A stretch of DNA of 64,000 nt from Myxococcaceae bacterium (GCA_016926755.1 JAFGNZ010000025.1:1-64000), one strand, 5' to 3'. Positions 7,851 through 17,087 are shown, counted from the stretch's first letter. The notes: generated from the letters alone by a model not told the origin. Numbers and translations: made by a program.

Positions 7851-10373
7851 GGCGGCTCGCCAGGAGCTCGACGCCGGGGGTGGCTCCGGGGGTGGGGAGG
7901 CCTGAGGCGTGGTGCGGGGCAGCCGGACGTGGAAGCAGCTGCCCTTCTGGGGGCCCGCGCTCTCCGCCCAGATGGCGCCGCCGTGGCGCTCGACGATCTC
8001 CCGGCAGATGAACAGGCCCAGGCCCAGCCCTCCGAAGTGCCGCGAGGTGGCGTTGGAGGCGCGGGAGAAGGGCCGGAACAGCCGCTCCAGGCTCTCGGGT
8101 GGGATGCCGATGCCCTCATCCTGTACCCGCAGCTCCACGTGCGAGGGGCTCACGCTGAACGAGATGCGCACGGTGCCGCCCTGCGGCGAGTAGCGCACCG
8201 CGTTGCTCAGCAGGTTGGTGATGACCTGGTCCAGCCGCGCCGCGTCCCAGCTGCCCTCCAGCGGGCCGGCGGGAGGCTCCAGCTCGAAGCGCAGGCCCTC
8301 CGCGCCGCGCAGCTCGAAGCGCTCGAGCACCTCCTGCACCACGGGCAGCAGGTCCACCAGCTTGCAGTTCAGATCGAAGCGCCCGGACTGGATGCGCGCG
8401 GTGTCCAGCAGATCATCCACCAGCCGCGCCAGCCGCTCCGTCTGCCGGCCCATGGAGCGCAGCGCCTTGAGCAGCCAGGCGCGATCGGGCGGCGCCTCGC
8501 TCTGCTCCACGCGCTGGAGGGTGAGGCTGGCGAAGCCCTTGAGGGGGGTGAGCGGGGTGCGCAGCTCGTGGCTGGCCACGCTGAGGAACTCCTCGCGGGC
8601 GCGCACCGCCTCGCGCAGCTCCGTCTGGGCCGCGCCGGTGCGGGCCGCCATCTCGTTGAAGCCGCGGGCCAGCTCCCCCAGCTCGTCGTCCTCCTCCACC
8701 TCCACGCGCCGATCGAGCTCTCCGGCGGCCAGCGCGGCGGTGGCCTCGCGCAGCGCCGTCAGCCGGCGGATGACATCCCTCGCGACGAACTGGGAGAGCG
8801 CCAGCCCCAGCAGCACGCCGAACACGAGCATCCCCACCACCGCCGCGCTCATCCGGGTGATGGCCGCGTAGGCCACCCCCAGCTCCTGCGTCACCACGAC
8901 GCTCCAGGGCGTGCCGGGCACCGCCGCCTCGGCGCCGAGGATGCGGCGGTCCACCGCGTCGAAGGCCTCGATCACCAGCGGGTCCTCTCCCGTCACCGCC
9001 TCGCGCAGCGGCTGGGGCAGGTGGGCCTGGCTCAGCGCGGAGGCGCCGGGGGCGCTGTCTCGGAGCACCTGGAGGCCGCGCTGATCCAGCACCTGCACGC
9101 GGAAGCGCCGGGCGGCGGGAGTGGAGGCGGAGGACAGCTGGGACAGCGACAGCAGGCCCACCAGCATCCCCCGGTGCTGGCCGTCGGCCTCGAAGGGCAG
9201 CGTCATCGCCACCTGGGGCTGCCGGCCCGAGCCGAGGAAGGGCCGGGAGACGGGCTCGTCCAGGGGCGGCAGCGGACCGAGCTCCCCCGCGCTGGCGGAG
9301 GAGGCCAGCACCGGGCCCTCCGCCGCGATGGCGAGGACGGCGCCGAACGACTGCTGCCGCGCGGCGAGGTTGCGCAGGTAGGGCTCGAGCCGGCTCCGGT
9401 CTCCTTCCGCGAAGGCCGCGCGGAAGCCGGGGGACTCCAGCAGCAGCAGCAGGGACTCGCGCGCGTCCTGCAGGTAGCGCCGCAGGAAGTCCGCCTCGCC
9501 GAAGGCCGTGCGCACGGTGTCCTCGCGCACCTGCTCCTCGATGGCGCGCTGGGCGAGGAAGGAGGCCAGCCCCCCCAGCGCCAGCAGCGGCACCAGCCCC
9601 GCGAAGGCCAGCCCCCGCAGCAGCTTCCAGCCCACGGTGCGTGGCGCGCGGGGAAGCCAGGCCACCGCCTCGGCGACGCACCCCAGGGTGAGGATGACGT
9701 ACACCGACATGCCCATCCAGAACTGGCCGCGGCCCAGCGCCCAGGCCAGCAGCGCGTACGGCATGGCCAGCACGCCCATTACCGCGCGGGGCAGCCACGG
9801 GCGCCAGCGCCCCAGCGGCAGCAGCAGCGCCACGCCCGCCGCCGTGAAGAGCAGGCCCGTCCCCCCCAGCGCCGGGGACAGGTGGGCATAGATGGCGGGA
9901 GGGAAGCGCTCGGGTGCTACCACCATCGTCAGGCCGAACCCCGCGCCGATGAAGCCCGCGAAGAAGCGGTACAGGGGCCAGCGGCGGAAGGCGGGGAAGG
10001 CCTCCAGCGCCAGGCCGATGAAGAGCAGCGGATACAGGAGGCTGCCGGTGAGGCTGCCGTTGAGGACATTGAGCACCCACCAGTACGCGGTGGTGGTGCC
10101 GATGAAGCCCGCGCGCCCCAGCACGTCCAGCCAGCGTGGCGCGCGGGGGTACAGCAGGGCCCCCATCAGCGCCAGGCTGCTGGCCAGGTACGTGATGCCC
10201 ATCTCCCGCACGTACGGGTACAGGGGCCGGAACGAGGCCACCCGGAACTCGTAGGGCACGTACGTCATCAGCACGCCGAACACGAGCCCGATGAGCGCCG
10301 CGGGCCAGGTGAGCGCCAGGGGTGGCGGGGAGGCATGCGCGGTGAGCGGGCCCGGCTGTGGAGGCGATGGCAT
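7848..10373 (-). CDS. Membrane sensor histidine kinase with 7-8 TM sensor, Cache-like loop and HAMP
   Basis: About 841 residues. The N-terminal 250 residues form about seven hydrophobic helices, a MASE-like membrane sensor. Another helix (GLVPLLALGGLASFLA) then starts a periplasmic dCache-like region (about 290-500), closed by a TM helix (AAVVGMLVFGVLLGLAL). HAMP follows (about 540-590, with DELGELARGFNEM), then HisKA with SVASHELRTPLTPL (about 601) and HATPase with NLLSNAVRYS, DEGIGI and GGLGLGLFI. There is no receiver. The double sensory region is unusual: a polytopic membrane unit plus an extracytoplasmic ligand domain. The ATG at 10373 has no obvious Shine-Dalgarno. Confidence 0.9.
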   Translation of the reverse strand: MPSPPQPGPLTAHASPPPLALTWPAALIGLVFGVLMTYVPYEFRVASFRPLYPYVREMGITYLASSLALMGALLYPRAPRWLDVLGRAGFIGTTTAYWWVLNVLNGSLTGSLLYPLLFIGLALEAFPAFRRWPLYRFFAGFIGAGFGLTMVVAPERFPPAIYAHLSPALGGTGLLFTAAGVALLLPLGRWRPWLPRAVMGVLAMPYALLAWALGRGQFWMGMSVYVILTLGCVAEAVAWLPRAPRTVGWKLLRGLAFAGLVPLLALGGLASFLAQRAIEEQVREDTVRTAFGEADFLRRYLQDARESLLLLLESPGFRAAFAEGDRSRLEPYLRNLAARQQSFGAVLAIAAEGPVLASSASAGELGPLPPLDEPVSRPFLGSGRQPQVAMTLPFEADGQHRGMLVGLLSLSQLSSASTPAARRFRVQVLDQRGLQVLRDSAPGASALSQAHLPQPLREAVTGEDPLVIEAFDAVDRRILGAEAAVPGTPWSVVVTQELGVAYAAITRMSAAVVGMLVFGVLLGLALSQFVARDVIRRLTALREATAALAAGELDRRVEVEEDDELGELARGFNEMAARTGAAQTELREAVRAREEFLSVASHELRTPLTPLKGFASLTLQRVEQSEAPPDRAWLLKALRSMGRQTERLARLVDDLLDTARIQSGRFDLNCKLVDLLPVVQEVLERFELRGAEGLRFELEPPAGPLEGSWDAARLDQVITNLLSNAVRYSPQGGTVRISFSVSPSHVELRVQDEGIGIPPESLERLFRPFSRASNATSRHFGGLGLGLFICREIVERHGGAIWAESAGPQKGSCFHVRLPRTTPQASPPPEPPPASSSWRAA

Positions 10374-10542
10374 TCACGGGAATTGACGCGCGCCGGGCGA
10401 GCTGGAATCCACTGCCCCTGGAGTCGATCGTTGAGGCTCCGACATCGCGGGCCTCCGAGATGTGTAGCTCACGCCACCGCGTGCCCAGCTGAACCCACAA
10501 GCACCGCTCGCCAGTGTCACCTGCGAGATATCCCGCGGGCCG

Positions 10543-11121
10543 TCACTCCTTCACGCGCACGGCGGAGAGCTCCTCGGCCAGCCCGTCGAGGAGCTGGACG
10601 CGGCGGGTGACGTCGAAGCCGGCGGCCTGGACGAGGGGGAAGGTGTCACGGTTGAGCCGGCACCCGCCGGTCATCCAGCACCAGGCGGGGTTGAGCCGGT
10701 CCTGGAGGCGGGCCAGCGTGGGGGAGGGGGCGCGCACGTGCTCGAGCATGCGCAGCTCCCCGCCGCGCCGGAGGACGCGGTGGATCTCCGAGAGCCCGCG
10801 CGCCGGATCCTCCACGCTGCAGAAGACGAGGCTGGAGATGACGAAGTCGAAGGACTCGTCCTTGAAGGGGAGCTCCTGCACGTTGCCCAGGACGAGCTGC
10901 ACCCCGGGGCGGCGCTTCCGGGCGCGCTCCAGGGCCTCGGAGTCGATGTCGAGCGCGGTGATGGAGGTGACGTCCTCGGGGTAGCCGGGCAGGGCCAGCC
11001 CGGTGCCGGTGCCGACCTCGAGGACGCTCCCGCGGACCTGGAGCACGAGCCGCTGGCGGGCCTCGGTGAGGCCCATCCACCCCAGCGGAGCCATCAGCGC
11101 GTCATAGAGGAGTGCCTTCAC
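10543..11121 (-). CDS. Class I SAM-dependent methyltransferase (UbiE/Methyltransf_11 type)
   Basis: About 192 residues. Motif I is VLEVGTGTGLALPGY, followed by the acidic end of beta-2 (ALDID) and the beta-4 region SFDFVISSLVFCSVEDP, the usual Rossmann methyltransferase order. Near the C-terminus, NPAWCWMTGGCRLNRDT is a Cys-containing segment found in METTL7/UbiE-like small-molecule methyltransferases. The substrate cannot be told. It starts with GTG and lies 30 nt after the Lgt-family gene on the same strand, suggesting cotranscription and perhaps a membrane or lipid substrate. Confidence 0.85.
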   Translation of the reverse strand: MKALLYDALMAPLGWMGLTEARQRLVLQVRGSVLEVGTGTGLALPGYPEDVTSITALDIDSEALERARKRRPGVQLVLGNVQELPFKDESFDFVISSLVFCSVEDPARGLSEIHRVLRRGGELRMLEHVRAPSPTLARLQDRLNPAWCWMTGGCRLNRDTFPLVQAAGFDVTRRVQLLDGLAEELSAVRVKE

Positions 11122-11151
11122 GAGGAGACCCCCAGCGGACTTCGGGCCTGG

Positions 11152-11967
11152 CTACCGCGATGTTCCTACCGCGCCTGTCGAGGTGGTCGATGCGCCCGGC
11201 TGTGAGGCGCGTTTCGTCACCAGCCCCCAGATGCCGTAGATGGCCAGGGCAATGCAGAAGTACTGGGCGGGGGTGAGCCCGAGGTAGCGCGCGTCGACGT
11301 AGCGGATGAACTCGTCGCCGGGGGGCGCGCGCAGGCTGTCGAAGAAGAAGCGGCCCGGGGCGTAGAGCAGGGCGAACAGGTGGAGGAGGCGGTTCTGGAG
11401 CTTGCCGCTGTTGCGCAGGGCGAAGAGGAGCCCGGTGATGGCGAACAGCAGGAGCGCATCGTACAGGCCGAGATCATGCCGAGGCCCGCCATAGGAGGCC
11501 GCGGGGAAGTTCACGGCCAGGAAGAAGTCGGTGCGCAGGCCCGGGTGATCATGGGCGACGAAGCAGCCGATCCGGGCCACGGCCCACCCGGGCGCCACGC
11601 CCAGGGCGAAGGCGTCCGCGTACTTCGAGAAGCTCACGCGGCGCATCCGGAAGAAGATGAAGGCGGCGATGATGCCGCCGAGCAGGCCACCGAACGAGGA
11701 CAGGCCATCCCAGACCTTGAGGATCTGGAACGGGCTCTTGGAGAGCTCCTCGGGGTGGTAGAAGAACAGGTGGAAGAGATGGCCCATCACCACGCCGATG
11801 CCCACGCCCCAGGGGGCGTAGTCATGGATCGGGTTGGGATCGAGCCCCTGCCGGGCCGCCTGCTTCACGACGATGCGCGCGGCCAGGAAGATGCCCAGCG
11901 CGACGAAGATGCCAAAGGGCTCGATGGGGCCGAGCTTCAGCGAATGCGGGTTGACGTAGGGAATCAA
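11152..11967 (-). CDS. Divergent prolipoprotein diacylglyceryl transferase (Lgt) family membrane protein
   Basis: About 271 residues with about seven hydrophobic helices in the Lgt arrangement. The Lgt signature GRxGNFxNxE appears here as ARIGCFVAHDHPG: the key Arg is kept, but the invariant Asn is Cys and the Glu is Asp. The upstream HGG motif reads SFGG, so the essential His is also lost. It is therefore an Lgt homologue unlikely to carry out the classical transfer to prolipoprotein Cys; a different acyl or glyceryl transfer is possible. Translation appears to start at TTG 11967, because GGAG lies about 7-8 nt upstream and the first residues (MIPYVNPHSL) match the family start. Genuine lipoproteins in the window imply a canonical Lgt elsewhere. 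Confidence 0.82.
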   Translation of the reverse strand: MIPYVNPHSLKLGPIEPFGIFVALGIFLAARIVVKQAARQGLDPNPIHDYAPWGVGIGVVMGHLFHLFFYHPEELSKSPFQILKVWDGLSSFGGLLGGIIAAFIFFRMRRVSFSKYADAFALGVAPGWAVARIGCFVAHDHPGLRTDFFLAVNFPAASYGGPRHDLGLYDALLLFAITGLLFALRNSGKLQNRLLHLFALLYAPGRFFFDSLRAPPGDEFIRYVDARYLGLTPAQYFCIALAIYGIWGLVTKRASQPGASTTSTGAVGTSR

Positions 11968-12311
11968 GCAAGCTCTCCAGCAGGCGGGGGAGTCCCCCTT
12001 ACCCTCATGCCACGAACCAGAGGAACAATTCGTGGCGCCAAATCATCCGCCGCCCCCAGGCCACCTGCCGGCCATGGCTCGGGCTCTTGAACACACGGGG
12101 GTTCTTTAGCCGACACCCCCTGTGTACGCCACCGGTCACTTTCGCACACCTTCTGGGGAATGGTTCCCGATTCCGGACGTTCCGCGAATGGGGGGATGAA
12201 CCTGTACGTCTCGGATTGGGGTCTACTAAGGGAAATCCGTGATTATTTGTCAGGGGCCCTCGGTCTGATTCCACAGTGGGCCGCTGGCAGTCCGAAGTGG
12301 GGGATGTGGAG
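11968..12311. promoter_or_regulatory. Divergent intergenic region with three inverted repeats
   Basis: These 344 bp separate the Lgt-family gene and the first subtilase and contain no credible gene. Visible structures are CCACGAA/TTCGTGG (12009-12033), a longer stem ACACA-GGGGGT/ACCCCC-TGTGT with one bulge (12091-12125), and GGGAA/TTCCC near 12160. The stretch 12220-12260 is locally AT-richer than its surroundings and is the likeliest promoter area for the subtilase. No T-rich terminator was seen. Confidence 0.35.
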
Positions 12312-13988
12312 ATGAAAGCCGTCATGAAGCCCGGTGTGCACTACACCGGGGAGATTCATGTGAAGCTGCGAGAGACCGCTCCGGTGGCGCGCCTGGCGAT
12401 GGCGCGAGCGCCGCGGCGTCGCACGCTCACGGCCATTGCCCGGTCCGCGGGGGTGCGCGCGGTGGGCTCGCTGGTGGATGCGCTGCCTGCGCAGGCACAC
12501 CCCCACCGCACCCGGCTCTCGGCCGAGCTGCCGCACGTGAAGCCGGGCGGCGAGCTGTCGCGCTGGCACACCGTGAGCCTGCCCGGCGGCGGCGCGAAGT
12601 CGAAGCGCTCGCGGCCACCCGAGCCTCTGCGCGTGGCGATGTCCCTGCGCGGCGGTGCGGCCCCCGCGGCGCCTGGCGGTCCCTCCACGGAGGACGTGTG
12701 GGGCGCGGTGCGCGCGCTGATGGAGCAGCCGGAGGTGGAGTACGCCGAGCCGGACGCGGTGATGGTGCACCCCACCGTGGAGCTGCCGGAGCCCCAGGGG
12801 AAGAACCTCCCGCGGGACTGGCACCTGCGCGCCATCCGCGTGCCGCAGGCGTGGCGGCTCTTCGAGAAGGCCGGCCAGCTCCCCGGTGAGGGCATCCTCA
12901 TCGGGCACCTGGACACCGGCTGGACGATGCACCCCGCGGTGCCCGGGCCGGACCGGCTCATGCCGGGCGTGGACCTGTGGGACAGGCACCGGCCGGACGC
13001 GAGGGATCCGCTCGAGACGGGTCTGGGCTTCTCTCCCGGGCATGGCACGGCGACGCTCTGCCTGCTGGCGTCCAACCACGACGACTACCTGGGCCTCGCC
13101 ACCCACGCCTCCGTGCTGCCGGTGCGCGTGTCGCCCTCGGTGGTGCACGTGGCCACCCACGCCATGGCGCTGGGCATCCTCCACTGCGTCGCCCAGGGCG
13201 CCCAGGTCCTCTCCATCAGCATGGGCGGGCTGCCCAGCCGGCTCTGGGCGGACGCGGTCAACCATGCCTACGAGCGGGGCGTGGTGCTCTGCGCGGCGGC
13301 GGGCAACCACTTCCCGCTCGGCCGCTCGCTGCGCACGCCCACGAGCGTGGTGTACCCGGCGCGCTTCAACCGCGTGCTCGCCGTGGCCGGCATCACCCAC
13401 GGGCTCAAGCGCTACCGCTTCAATGATCGCATGTCGGGCAACGACGGGCCGGAGGTGGACCTGTGCGCGCCGACCCCCGAGGTGATGTGGGCCAGCCCCC
13501 CCGAGGGCTATCGGCTGGGGGGCGGCACCTCCTCCGCCACGCCCCAGGTGGCCGGAGCCGCGGCGCTCTGGCTCTCCTACCACCGCCGGGCGCTCGAGGA
13601 CTTCTCGCCCACCGAGCGGGTGGAGGCCTGCCGCCGCGCGCTGCTGCAGAGCGCCGACGACGTGGGACCCTACCCGTATCATCCCAGGCCGGAAGAGCCG
13701 TCTCGCATGCACAACGAGTACTTCGGAGATGGCCGACTGAATGTGGAGGCAGCCCTGCGCATCAAGCCCATACGCGGTCTGCAGCCCCAGCCACGGGATG
13801 ACGTGAGCGGGTCATTGCTGAAGCTGCTGGGCGTCGGTCTCCCCGCCGCCCCCGCCGGTCCCCAGGTGGACGCGGACCAGATTGAACTGCTCTGGGCCAC
13901 GCACACCGCCGGCGTGCAACAGGCCGCCCAGGCCTCGAGTGCTCCCATCGTGTCCGAGAGGCTCCGGGCGCGGCTGGAGTTGCCATGA
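12312..13988 (+). CDS. Subtilisin-like S8 serine peptidase without signal peptide
   Basis: About 558 residues from ATG 12312, chosen because GGGGGA lies 7 nt upstream; the track's start at 12276 has no such site. The catalytic triad is complete: Asp in IGHLDTGWT (about 205), His in SPGHGTATL (about 245) and Ser in GGGTSSATPQVAGAA (about 412), with oxyanion Asn in CAAAGNHFP. The roughly 190-residue N-terminal region before the Asp has no signal peptide and could be a prodomain or substrate-binding module, so a cytoplasmic or unconventionally exported enzyme is inferred. It is followed 85 nt later by a second subtilase on the same strand. The C-terminal about 60 residues extend beyond the catalytic fold. 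Confidence 0.88.
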   Translation: MKAVMKPGVHYTGEIHVKLRETAPVARLAMARAPRRRTLTAIARSAGVRAVGSLVDALPAQAHPHRTRLSAELPHVKPGGELSRWHTVSLPGGGAKSKRSRPPEPLRVAMSLRGGAAPAAPGGPSTEDVWGAVRALMEQPEVEYAEPDAVMVHPTVELPEPQGKNLPRDWHLRAIRVPQAWRLFEKAGQLPGEGILIGHLDTGWTMHPAVPGPDRLMPGVDLWDRHRPDARDPLETGLGFSPGHGTATLCLLASNHDDYLGLATHASVLPVRVSPSVVHVATHAMALGILHCVAQGAQVLSISMGGLPSRLWADAVNHAYERGVVLCAAAGNHFPLGRSLRTPTSVVYPARFNRVLAVAGITHGLKRYRFNDRMSGNDGPEVDLCAPTPEVMWASPPEGYRLGGGTSSATPQVAGAAALWLSYHRRALEDFSPTERVEACRRALLQSADDVGPYPYHPRPEEPSRMHNEYFGDGRLNVEAALRIKPIRGLQPQPRDDVSGSLLKLLGVGLPAAPAGPQVDADQIELLWATHTAGVQQAAQASSAPIVSERLRARLELP

Positions 13989-14073
13989 AACCTCTGGAGT
14001 CCCCTCTCGTGATCTTCCCCGCGCAGTCCGCAGTCCCCATGCCGTCGCAGTCCCAGTAAGGAGTGAATCTTCC

Positions 14074-15465
14074 ATGAAGTCCTATCTTTTGGTTCCCAAG
14101 GAGAGCATCGAGACCCGGGCGCGCGTGGGGGTGAGGGGTACGACGCGGGGTGAGCGGCAGCTCCAGCGCTCCACGGCGCTGCGCTTCCCCAGCGCCCAGC
14201 TCGCCGCGGAGGCGTTGCAGCAGCTCGGGCTGCGCTCGGCGACCCTGCCCGGCGCGCGGCCCCCCAGCACCAAGAAGACGCGCCGCGGCAAGGGCGGCCA
14301 CGTCATCCAGGTCGCGGCGACACCCATCCCTGGCCCCGTGCAGGAGCTGACCGGCTCGGAGGCAGGCTCGTACCGCTACATGCCGCTCATCGGCGCGACG
14401 ATGGCGCACTTCTACTCGGACAAGGCCGAGCGCTCGGCGCGTGGAGAGCTCGCGCGAGACTTCGAGTTCATCCCGGACGTGGTGCCCCTGTCCTTCCCCG
14501 GCCCCATCGCCGGTGAGACGGGCCCGCGCAACCGCGGCATGGCCTCGCTGGCCGAGCGCGAGTGGCCCGCCGAGTGCGGCGTGCCCCTGGCCCATGCCCA
14601 GGGCATCCGCGGCGCCGGCGTGATGCTCGGCATCCTCGACACGGGCATCGACGCGGACCACCCCGAGCACGCCAGCAAGGTGATCCAGTTCCGCTACGTC
14701 TCGCTCTTCCCCAACTCGCCCCACACCCCGGCGCGAGACGTGCGCGGCTTTGATCCGGGTGGCCACGGCACCCACGTGGCCGGCATCGCCGCGGGCGTGC
14801 ATCACGGCGTGGCGCCGGAGGTGGACCTCTACGTCGCCTCGGTCATCGAGTCGGAGACCATCCGCACCAGCCTCGGCCGCGTGGCCGCGGGCATGGAGTG
14901 GCTGCTGCACCAGTTCTCCCGGCCGGAGAACTCCACGCGGCCCGCGGTGGTGAACATGTCGCTGGGCTTCCCGGTGGAGTGCCCGGCCGGCGTCAGCGAG
15001 GCCGACTACCGCCTCAACCTGCGCCTGCTGCGGACCCTGCTCCATCGGCTCCTGGAGAGCAACGTGCTGCCCGTCGTTGCAGCAGGCAACGATGGCCCCG
15101 GCAGGGTGGGCTACCCAGCAGGCTTTCCGGAGGCACTGGCCATTGGTGCAGTCGACTTTGACAGGAAAGTGGCCAGCTTCTCGGCCAGCGGCGTGGTGGA
15201 CAAGCGCTCCGTCCCGGATGTCATGGGTTACGGTGTTAACATCTATTCAAGCACCGAGCGGCGGTGCAACAACCAGGCGTTCTACGAACGAATGAGTGGC
15301 ACGAGCATGGCGGCCCCTTATGTTGCCGGTATTGCAGCACTGTATCGTTGCCGTGCGCCTGACTTGACGGCGGTCGAGGTGAAGGATTTGATTCTGGCGA
15401 ATACGGTCAAGCTCAAGCGCTCGTCGGTCCACAAGACGGGCAAGGGACTGGCCGTCTATCGCTGA
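14074..15465 (+). CDS. Second subtilisin-like S8 serine peptidase without signal peptide
   Basis: About 463 residues from ATG 14074, with AAGGAG 10 nt upstream; the longer ORF start at 13882 is rejected. The triad is Asp in GILDTGIDADHPE, His in DPGGHGTHVAGIAAG and Ser in MSGTSMAAPYVAGIAALY, with oxyanion Asn in VVAAGNDGPG, a textbook subtilase. About 160 residues precede the Asp and lack a signal peptide. From about 15,080 onward codon use shifts (more A/T third positions, such as TTT GAC AGG AAA), unlike the 5' part, hinting at recombination. It is flanked by another subtilase and a small propeptide-like ORF, probably as a three-gene operon. Confidence 0.9.
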   Translation: MKSYLLVPKESIETRARVGVRGTTRGERQLQRSTALRFPSAQLAAEALQQLGLRSATLPGARPPSTKKTRRGKGGHVIQVAATPIPGPVQELTGSEAGSYRYMPLIGATMAHFYSDKAERSARGELARDFEFIPDVVPLSFPGPIAGETGPRNRGMASLAEREWPAECGVPLAHAQGIRGAGVMLGILDTGIDADHPEHASKVIQFRYVSLFPNSPHTPARDVRGFDPGGHGTHVAGIAAGVHHGVAPEVDLYVASVIESETIRTSLGRVAAGMEWLLHQFSRPENSTRPAVVNMSLGFPVECPAGVSEADYRLNLRLLRTLLHRLLESNVLPVVAAGNDGPGRVGYPAGFPEALAIGAVDFDRKVASFSASGVVDKRSVPDVMGYGVNIYSSTERRCNNQAFYERMSGTSMAAPYVAGIAALYRCRAPDLTAVEVKDLILANTVKLKRSSVHKTGKGLAVYR

Positions 15466-15522
15466 CGACGGAGTGTCCGGGGCCGGCGCCATGGGAGCGC
15501 CGGGCCTGGGAAGGAGAAGGCC

Positions 15523-15936
15523 ATGAGCAGGAAGCAGAATGGACCGGACAAGGGCGGCCTGTACTCTTTGCGGGCAGTCCCCTCGGTTCGTAGCCTGCCG
15601 GGGAGGGGCGGTGAGGACGCGATGACACCGGACTGGATCGACGTCACCGTCATGCCGCGTGATGGCAGCGCTCCGCCGAGCCGTGCGCCGCGCGAGGTGG
15701 CACACAGCCGGGCGGCCGTCTACCAGGCAGGCCTGGAGGAGAGCGCGCGCTTTCGCGATGACCTCATGCGCTGGCTGAAGGCGCACAAGCTCCTGGGCGC
15801 GGTCCGATCGGTCAGCGAGCCGGGCGGCTCCCTGCCCGTGTTGACGCTCCGGTGCTCGCGGCGCGTGCTGGATCAGCTGCGGCGTGCTCCCGAGTTCGAA
15901 GCAGGGACGACCTTGTCCCTCGAGCTCCACTCGTAG
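15523..15936 (+). CDS. Small protein resembling a stand-alone subtilase propeptide (I9-like), hypothetical
   Basis: About 137 residues, starting 57 nt after the second subtilase with GGAGAAGG upstream of the ATG. After a basic, probably disordered N-terminus, the last 100 residues have a strand (WIDVTVMPRDG), a long helix (ARFRDDLMRWLKAHK), a strand pair (VRSVSEPGGSLPVLTLRCS), a helix (RRVLDQLRRAPEF) and a final strand. That is the beta-alpha-beta-beta-alpha-beta order of peptidase inhibitor I9 propeptides. I infer an in-trans inhibitor or folding chaperone for the neighbouring subtilases. It is a fold-pattern argument only; no family was recognised. Confidence 0.55.
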   Translation: MSRKQNGPDKGGLYSLRAVPSVRSLPGRGGEDAMTPDWIDVTVMPRDGSAPPSRAPREVAHSRAAVYQAGLEESARFRDDLMRWLKAHKLLGAVRSVSEPGGSLPVLTLRCSRRVLDQLRRAPEFEAGTTLSLELHS

Positions 15937-16238
15937 AGAGCAGACTCGACCCACCCTGCCCCAGGCCCTCCTCCCTCATGGAAGGACGGCCCTGAGCGGC
16001 GCTCTTGCGGGAGGCCGCTTCCCGGAAGTCCGCGGCCCTTGTGCGTTCTCGTCTCATGGAACCGACGACCTTCCTCCCGTCTTCCTGAACAACCTAGAAA
16101 CTCGTGATTGTCCCGGCAACTGGGGAGTGGCCGGGAAGTCCGAGTCTCCTGTTACTCATTAGACACCCGCGAGAGCCATTTGTTCTCCCGCGGTTGCAGG
16201 GCGCCTGCCTGCCTGCTCGGCCGAGGGCCGGGCGAGGG
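15937..16238. other. Convergent intergenic region with weak terminator-like stems
   Basis: These 302 bp lie between convergent genes and hold no credible gene. Two imperfect stems are visible: CCCGGC/GCCGGG near 16111-16134 and CCGCGAGA...TCTCCCGCGG near 16167-16192. Neither has a proper T tract. Confidence 0.35.
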
Positions 16239-16985
16239 CTAGAAGGCGAGGCCGCCGTCCACGTCAATGGTGCGGCCGTTGAAGTAGTCGCACTCGAGGA
16301 TGAACTTCACGGCGACCCAGATGTCCTCGGGCACGCCGATGCGGCCCACGGGGATGGAGGCCACCAGCGCATCCCGGGCCTTCTGGTTCATGCCCTGGGT
16401 CATCGGCGTCTCGATCATGCCGGGGGCCACGGCGCCCACGCGGATGCCGAAGGCGGCGAACTCCTTCGACCAGGTGACGGTGTTGGCGGCGAGCGCGGCC
16501 TTGGCGGAGACGTAGTTGGACTGGCCGCGGTTGCCGTGCCGGGCGATGGAGGACATGTTGACGATGACGCCGGGCTTCTGCTCCGCCTCCACCATCTTCG
16601 CCACCACCTCACGCACCATGAGGGTGGCGCCGGTCAGGTTGACGCCGATGACGGCGTTCCAGTCCGCGGTGCTCAGCTTCTTCACCTGGCCGGTAGCCTT
16701 ATCCTTCTTCACCAACAGGGCATCGCGGAGGATGCCGGCGTTGTTGATGAGGCCGTTGAGCCCGCCCATGGCCTGGTGCGCCCAGCTGACGAAGGAGACG
16801 CAGTCCTCCTCGTTGGACACGTCGAGCCTGCGGCGGTGGATGCCGGCGGGCAGCGCGGCGAGCTTCTCCTCGCTGATGTCGCCCACGGCCACCTGGGCGC
16901 CGGCCTCGAGGAGCCGCTGCGCGAAGTGGGCGCCCATGCCCTGGGCACCGCCCGTCACCACCACCTTCAGGTCCTTGAGCTGCAT
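16239..16985 (-). CDS. Short-chain dehydrogenase/reductase (FabG-like)
   Basis: About 248 residues from ATG 16985, with AGGAG 6 nt upstream; the track's longer start is rejected. Cofactor motif TGGAQGMG (residues 11-18), structural INNAGILRD, catalytic Ser in NMSSIARHG and YVSAK (about 157-161) are all intact. An Asp in VAVGDIS suggests NAD preference. The C-terminus has the usual GGLAF ending. It resembles 3-oxoacyl reductases or 3-hydroxyacyl-CoA dehydrogenases. A copy of the island operator lies about 110 bp upstream (17088-17112), tying it to the TetR-controlled lipid genes; a beta-oxidation-type or fatty-alcohol oxidation step is inferred, not shown. Confidence 0.9.
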   Translation of the reverse strand: MQLKDLKVVVTGGAQGMGAHFAQRLLEAGAQVAVGDISEEKLAALPAGIHRRRLDVSNEEDCVSFVSWAHQAMGGLNGLINNAGILRDALLVKKDKATGQVKKLSTADWNAVIGVNLTGATLMVREVVAKMVEAEQKPGVIVNMSSIARHGNRGQSNYVSAKAALAANTVTWSKEFAAFGIRVGAVAPGMIETPMTQGMNQKARDALVASIPVGRIGVPEDIWVAVKFILECDYFNGRTIDVDGGLAF

Positions 16986-17087
16986 GTGACTCTCCTGGGG
17001 AGTAAGGCGGCGCGGAGGGCCGGCCGCCGGAGAAAGTGGCGCGGAGGGTACGTCCAACACCCGGTGGCTGGCCAGTGGGGTTTCTCT

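Noticed and set aside
12312-15936. Cyanobactin-like RiPP cluster (two subtilases)
   Set aside because: There is no precursor peptide, cyclodehydratase or transporter nearby. The small third gene does not look like a precursor.
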